Part shown: piece by piece, positions 60,166 through 64,000 of the stretch | Layout: the number at the start of each line of letters is the position of its first letter | How positions within the stretch are numbered: the stretch's first letter is position 1 | From: Glandiceps talaboti | Taxonomy: Eukaryota; Hemichordata; Enteropneusta; Spengelidae | DNA length: 64,000 nucleotides | Assembly (NCBI RefSeq): GCF_964340395.1 | Contig: NC_135554.1 | Coordinates: 27,277,592-27,341,591 of the forward strand | Direction of reading: 5' to 3' | Translations under genes and position numbers: made by a program | The notes under the pieces: generated by a model | What the model was told of the DNA's origin: nothing | Databases searched by the model: none | Seen by the model: the letters and a program-made list of their open reading frames with translations, nothing else

Positions 60166-63100
60166 ACATTGCCTATTCAGGAAATTGCCAGTGCTTTGAA
60201 GTGGGGAATTAATGCAAACAGTGAATGTGGAACACTGTGTGATCAAAATGGTGCATAAGTTCAATGCAAATAATTGTCAGTGATATACATAGAATTCTAG
60301 TAACCATAGGTGTGGTCTTTTTCAAAGATCTCTCTCTCCACCATATAGTCAAATGGATTTCTCTAGCACAGTATTCTGTACTTATAATCACTTACAGCAG
60401 TAGTTTTAATGTTATAGAAGCATTGGTATAAATGATGTTTAACATTGTGTTCTCATGTGAACTTACTTGAGGTTGAGTTTGTAGTAAACTGATCAAAGTA
60501 ACCAATTCCAACTGCCTGTCAGTGTGTGTGATGGATTACTACTGACATGCTCTGTTCACCCTTTCCACAGTAGGAGATTTAGCGAGATTTTCAGTGGGAA
60601 TTTGTCCATTTGGAAATGCAAATGTCATGCAAGAACAAAGATATATAGTATTTAGATCAATCAATAGCATCAATTATTCATATTTATTGTTTATGCAAAT
60701 CATTCATTCACTCTCTGATAATCAAAACTTGTGTTTTTATCTTTTCATATAATTTTAGAAGTCGACCACTGTTGATGCTGATGTATCGACAATACAAAAC
60801 TTCTTAGCTCATTTATTACCATTTTCTATTTCATGAAGTGAACATCTTACTAAGATCATTTTAACAATAGGGTAGGCTCTGCCCCCCCCCCTTCCAAACA
60901 TACTGACATGCTAACAATGCATGTTTGCAACATAGTTTCATATCAAATTATCATATGAGCCCCACACTGACAGTTTTGAAACTGTCAATAGTAAAGCCGG
61001 CCAATGGTTGACATCTAAGTCGGTTAAGTTCAATAAGAGAGATGTTCATGCATGGATAAGATTGAAAGTACAAACATTTGAAAAACTGCAAAGTTTGAAC
61101 AGATCGATTGGTAGCTCTTTATACGTTATGTAGTGTATGCAAATTAGTTGTATAATAAATTCTGCATCATTAAACTGTTAAATTATATCATCAATATTTT
61201 CACCTCGTTACAATGAAAATCTGAGCCTTTGGAAATTCTCATTAATTATGCAAATTAGTCCTATAATATGCAAGCCACAGTTATCAAATCTATGAGATAC
61301 CAAGACATCATGATACATCCATTATGGGAGAATTCTGAGAAATTATGTGTAATGGTTTCTAGCATTGAAGGAATATTATTATAGTGCCAGCATCATTCTC
61401 AAAAAAATTACTTATTAAATTTTTATTGGGTTTTCAACCCATCTTAAGTCTGTAAATGGTGTACGTTATCTTACTGAAACAATGAAAGTGATATTTCTGA
61501 GAACATCTGAGGAAATGGCCAATGTCCTGTGATTATGCATAACTTTCCATTGCACCAGCAAGCTAGGAAGTCTTTTGTGTTTATGATATAGTGTGACTGT
61601 GTCTTACGCCAACAAGTAATCTCCATACAATGAACACATCAGGGATGATCTCACAATGTCACACAAGCTCAATTAAGTGAACATCATTCGTTTAGGACAA
61701 AACCCCCTCCTCTCCCCTCCCCTCCCCCAAAATGAATATTCACAAGTGTGACATCACACGTTTATATATGATGTAAACCATGATGCAAAATGTAGTGGTC
61801 ACACCACTGTGATCGATGCAATGTAAAACCATGGTAAACATGAATTTCCAACCTTATGAACCTGTTTACTAAGATGATGTTAAACACATCAAAGTAAAAA
61901 CCCAGCACTGTGTCACATTAGAAATAAATTTTATCAACTTATCAACATCTCAGTAGTAAATACAGAAGCTTTTATCAATGAAGGCATGAAAGGTTTCGAA
62001 ATTTGGTTAGGAAATTAAAATGAAATTCATCAATCACAATAAATGAACGAAGTTTGCTTTTTGAGCCTGTGTGACATTGTGCGATCATACATAATAGATT
62101 CCCTCTAATTTACAACCGATAGATAACAATATAATTTAATGTGCTGATACTTTCGAACCTATCTACTGAGCTCATAATTTTCTACCCTTTTCCATACAAA
62201 TAGCTTGAGAAGTATGGAGAAGTATGCATCAAATAAAAAAATGGAAATAATGTTGGACACAGCAATCCCAGCCAATTGATGTGGCATTATGAATTTATAT
62301 TACAGGTATGTTGTTAGAACATACCTAGTAAATATTGAACCAACCAAACAAGTATTGTACGCAAAACTCTTTTACTTTTTCAACCAAACTTTTCTTACTA
62401 TGGACCTTATCATCTTATAATTTAGACAGCTATTTACTATTTATATTGTGTTGGCAAAAAGCACTCAAAACTAACCATTGCATAACATGACAGAACCCCA
62501 TCACACATGAGTGCAAGGTGGTGTACTTGCAGTGTAATCTGAAGCCATAGTGAGTGAAACTGCAGCAGAAAACACTGCATGCATGAGTGCAAATATCTCT
62601 GAGTACCCACACTAGAACACACATGGAATGGGGTTCTTTTATTATTACATATGTTTACCTGAAACAGCAAATTTCCATAAAAAGATACTGAGTGGGTGAT
62701 CACATGCTTTCATTCTGATTGTGTCCTCATTTGCATATCATTTGCATGCAGTAATACAAAGTTTTCGGTATTGCACTGCAGTGCGTATACCATGAGTGCA
62801 ATGGTGCAAGTAATCTCTGCTACATGTGTAATAATGACTATTTCTACATGTGGGCAGAAATTTAGTCTTCCTGAGAATACAACAAAACATAACCAACATC
62901 ATTATGAATTCAATGCATAAGATAATTTTATTGGTTAATTATATAACAAGGTTCTACCTCTACTTTTTGAACAGAAACATGTGAAACCAATAAAGCAGAT
63001 AGTTTCACTCTTAGCAACAGCTGCCATATATGGTCAAGTTCACAGTCAATAACTTTGAACCTTAAAAGCCTTAGGCTTAATAATAATTGCAAAAATATAT

Positions 63101-63214
63101 ACTGATATGTGTGTTCAAAAGGCTAAATGCCTTATAAGTTGCTTGTACATTTCAGTTCTGAATAATCCCTCACAATGAATATACAGATTCACACATCAAG
63201 TCAAACTCATATCT
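60166..63214. other. Intergenic DNA with scattered repeat pieces
   Basis: I see no gene. There is a C run at 60882. Pieces of the 20610-20800 dispersed family lie at 62460-62600 and 62755-62850 (actgcagcagaaaacactgca, gagtgcaa). Recurrent atgcaaattag words near 61140 and 61250 recall the 57 kb repeat. Confidence 0.5.
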
Positions 63215-63375
63215 AGCACCTTAACTAACACCTTAGGCTAGTATTGATAAGCATGAGACACCCTAGGCTATCATTATAAACAAAAGAAACCGGAGTCTTT
63301 TTATAGGGATAGGACACCTTACGCTAGTACTATCAAGTACAAGCCTCCTTAGGCTTATCATTATAAACAAGAGAC
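63215..63375. repeat. Degenerate tandem repeat, about 55 bp x 3-4
   Basis: Units share caccttaggcta, gtattgataag-type and tcattataaac words. Confidence 0.65.
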
Positions 63376-63824
63376 ATAACATAAGGCATAAATGTTACAC
63401 AATGATACAATTCATACAAGAAATTATAGATTAGCTGCATAGCTTGGCTTCCTACAAGAGTAAATACAGTCACTACTGCATTACAAATCAGAAGGAAATA
63501 ATGTAAATATATCTGTTATGATATCTACATAATGAAATGACTATTCCATGCATTCTGTGATGAACATAGTAAGTACGATACTTAATTTATGCCTACCGAC
63601 TTGTAACTTGTACCATAACACTTAGATTGTCATGGCCTCACTGAAGGTTTCCATGGTGACATATCCTGAGAATTGCAGTCTAAAACCACAACTCAGTTCT
63701 GAAGGAAATACTTAACTTATTATGGTTTAAAAGTATTTTGACCTATGATCCAAAACAGATGGTCACATATGACCTCTGACTATCTAATTATACACTGTAC
63801 AAGTGAGAGCAGACAATCTCCACT

Positions 63825-64000
63825 TTGTTTGACTCAGCCTGCTTAGGGAGTTCAATGTAATACTGTAACCTGCCTACAAAGTTCCATGCATTTACCTGCA
63901 TCTGCCTAGAGAGTTCAGTGTAAACTGCCTAAAGAGCTCAATACATTTACCTGAATCTGCCTAGGGAGTTCAGTGTATCTACCATAAAGTGCCTAAGGAG
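63825..64000. repeat. Tandem repeat running off the right edge
   Basis: Copies of TGCCTAGGGAGTTCAGTGTA and variants (cctaaagagctcaata, cctacaaagttccatg), about 30-60 bp apart, with catttacctg spacers. The array continues beyond the window. Confidence 0.75.

Overview
This is a 64 kb piece of an AT-rich animal nuclear genome. The genes are interrupted by many GT-AG introns, and the flanks hold microsatellites, minisatellites, tRNA-derived SINEs and short inverted-repeat elements. The recognisable proteins are animal orthologues, and single-gene spacing with introns full of tandem repeats suits a marine invertebrate, for example an invertebrate deuterostome such as an acorn worm, or a spiralian. 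The species cannot be fixed from the sequence alone.

Layout: (1) 388-3412, minus strand: 5' part of a YJU2B/CCDC130 splicing-factor gene, whose 3' end lies off the left edge. (2) 4114-32024, plus strand: a complete 25-exon glycogen debranching enzyme gene (AGL, 1539 codons plus stop), head-to-head with YJU2B across about 700 bp. Its introns carry SINEs, an inverted-repeat element, a 52-bp satellite and long CA tracts. (3) 32025-38341: AGL 3' region and intergenic DNA with a 50-bp minisatellite and a hairpin element. (4) 38342-40043 and 41338-43599, minus strand: two tandem, three-exon NADAR-domain (DUF1768/YbiA-like) paralogues. The second has a long acidic, repeat-rich tail ending in poly-Asp. 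(5) 43824-51378, plus strand: a complete SKP2 gene (F-box plus leucine-rich repeats, 510 aa), head-to-head with the second NADAR gene across only 224 bp. That gap contains TCTCGCGAGA, an ETS site and a YY1-like start. (6) 51379-58900: gene-free DNA with tandem repeats, an inverted-repeat element, a 25-bp minisatellite with 100-bp higher-order periodicity and a decayed reverse-transcriptase fragment. (7) 59012-59443, plus strand: an intronless gene for an unrecognised two-pass membrane protein. (8) 59444-64000: its 3' UTR and then intergenic repeats.

The genes do not form one pathway. AGL is glycogen breakdown, YJU2B is pre-mRNA splicing, SKP2 is substrate recognition by an SCF ubiquitin ligase, and NADAR proteins are N-glycosidases linked to removal of ADP-ribose from nucleobases. 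The most interesting points are the tandem NADAR pair sharing a compact promoter with SKP2, a duplicated exon end and splice donor in AGL, a 17-bp identity between a SINE and a nearby AGL splice donor, and several apparently non-autonomous inverted-repeat element families. Exon models were built by hand from splice signals, reading phase and recalled family sequences. No alignment was run.
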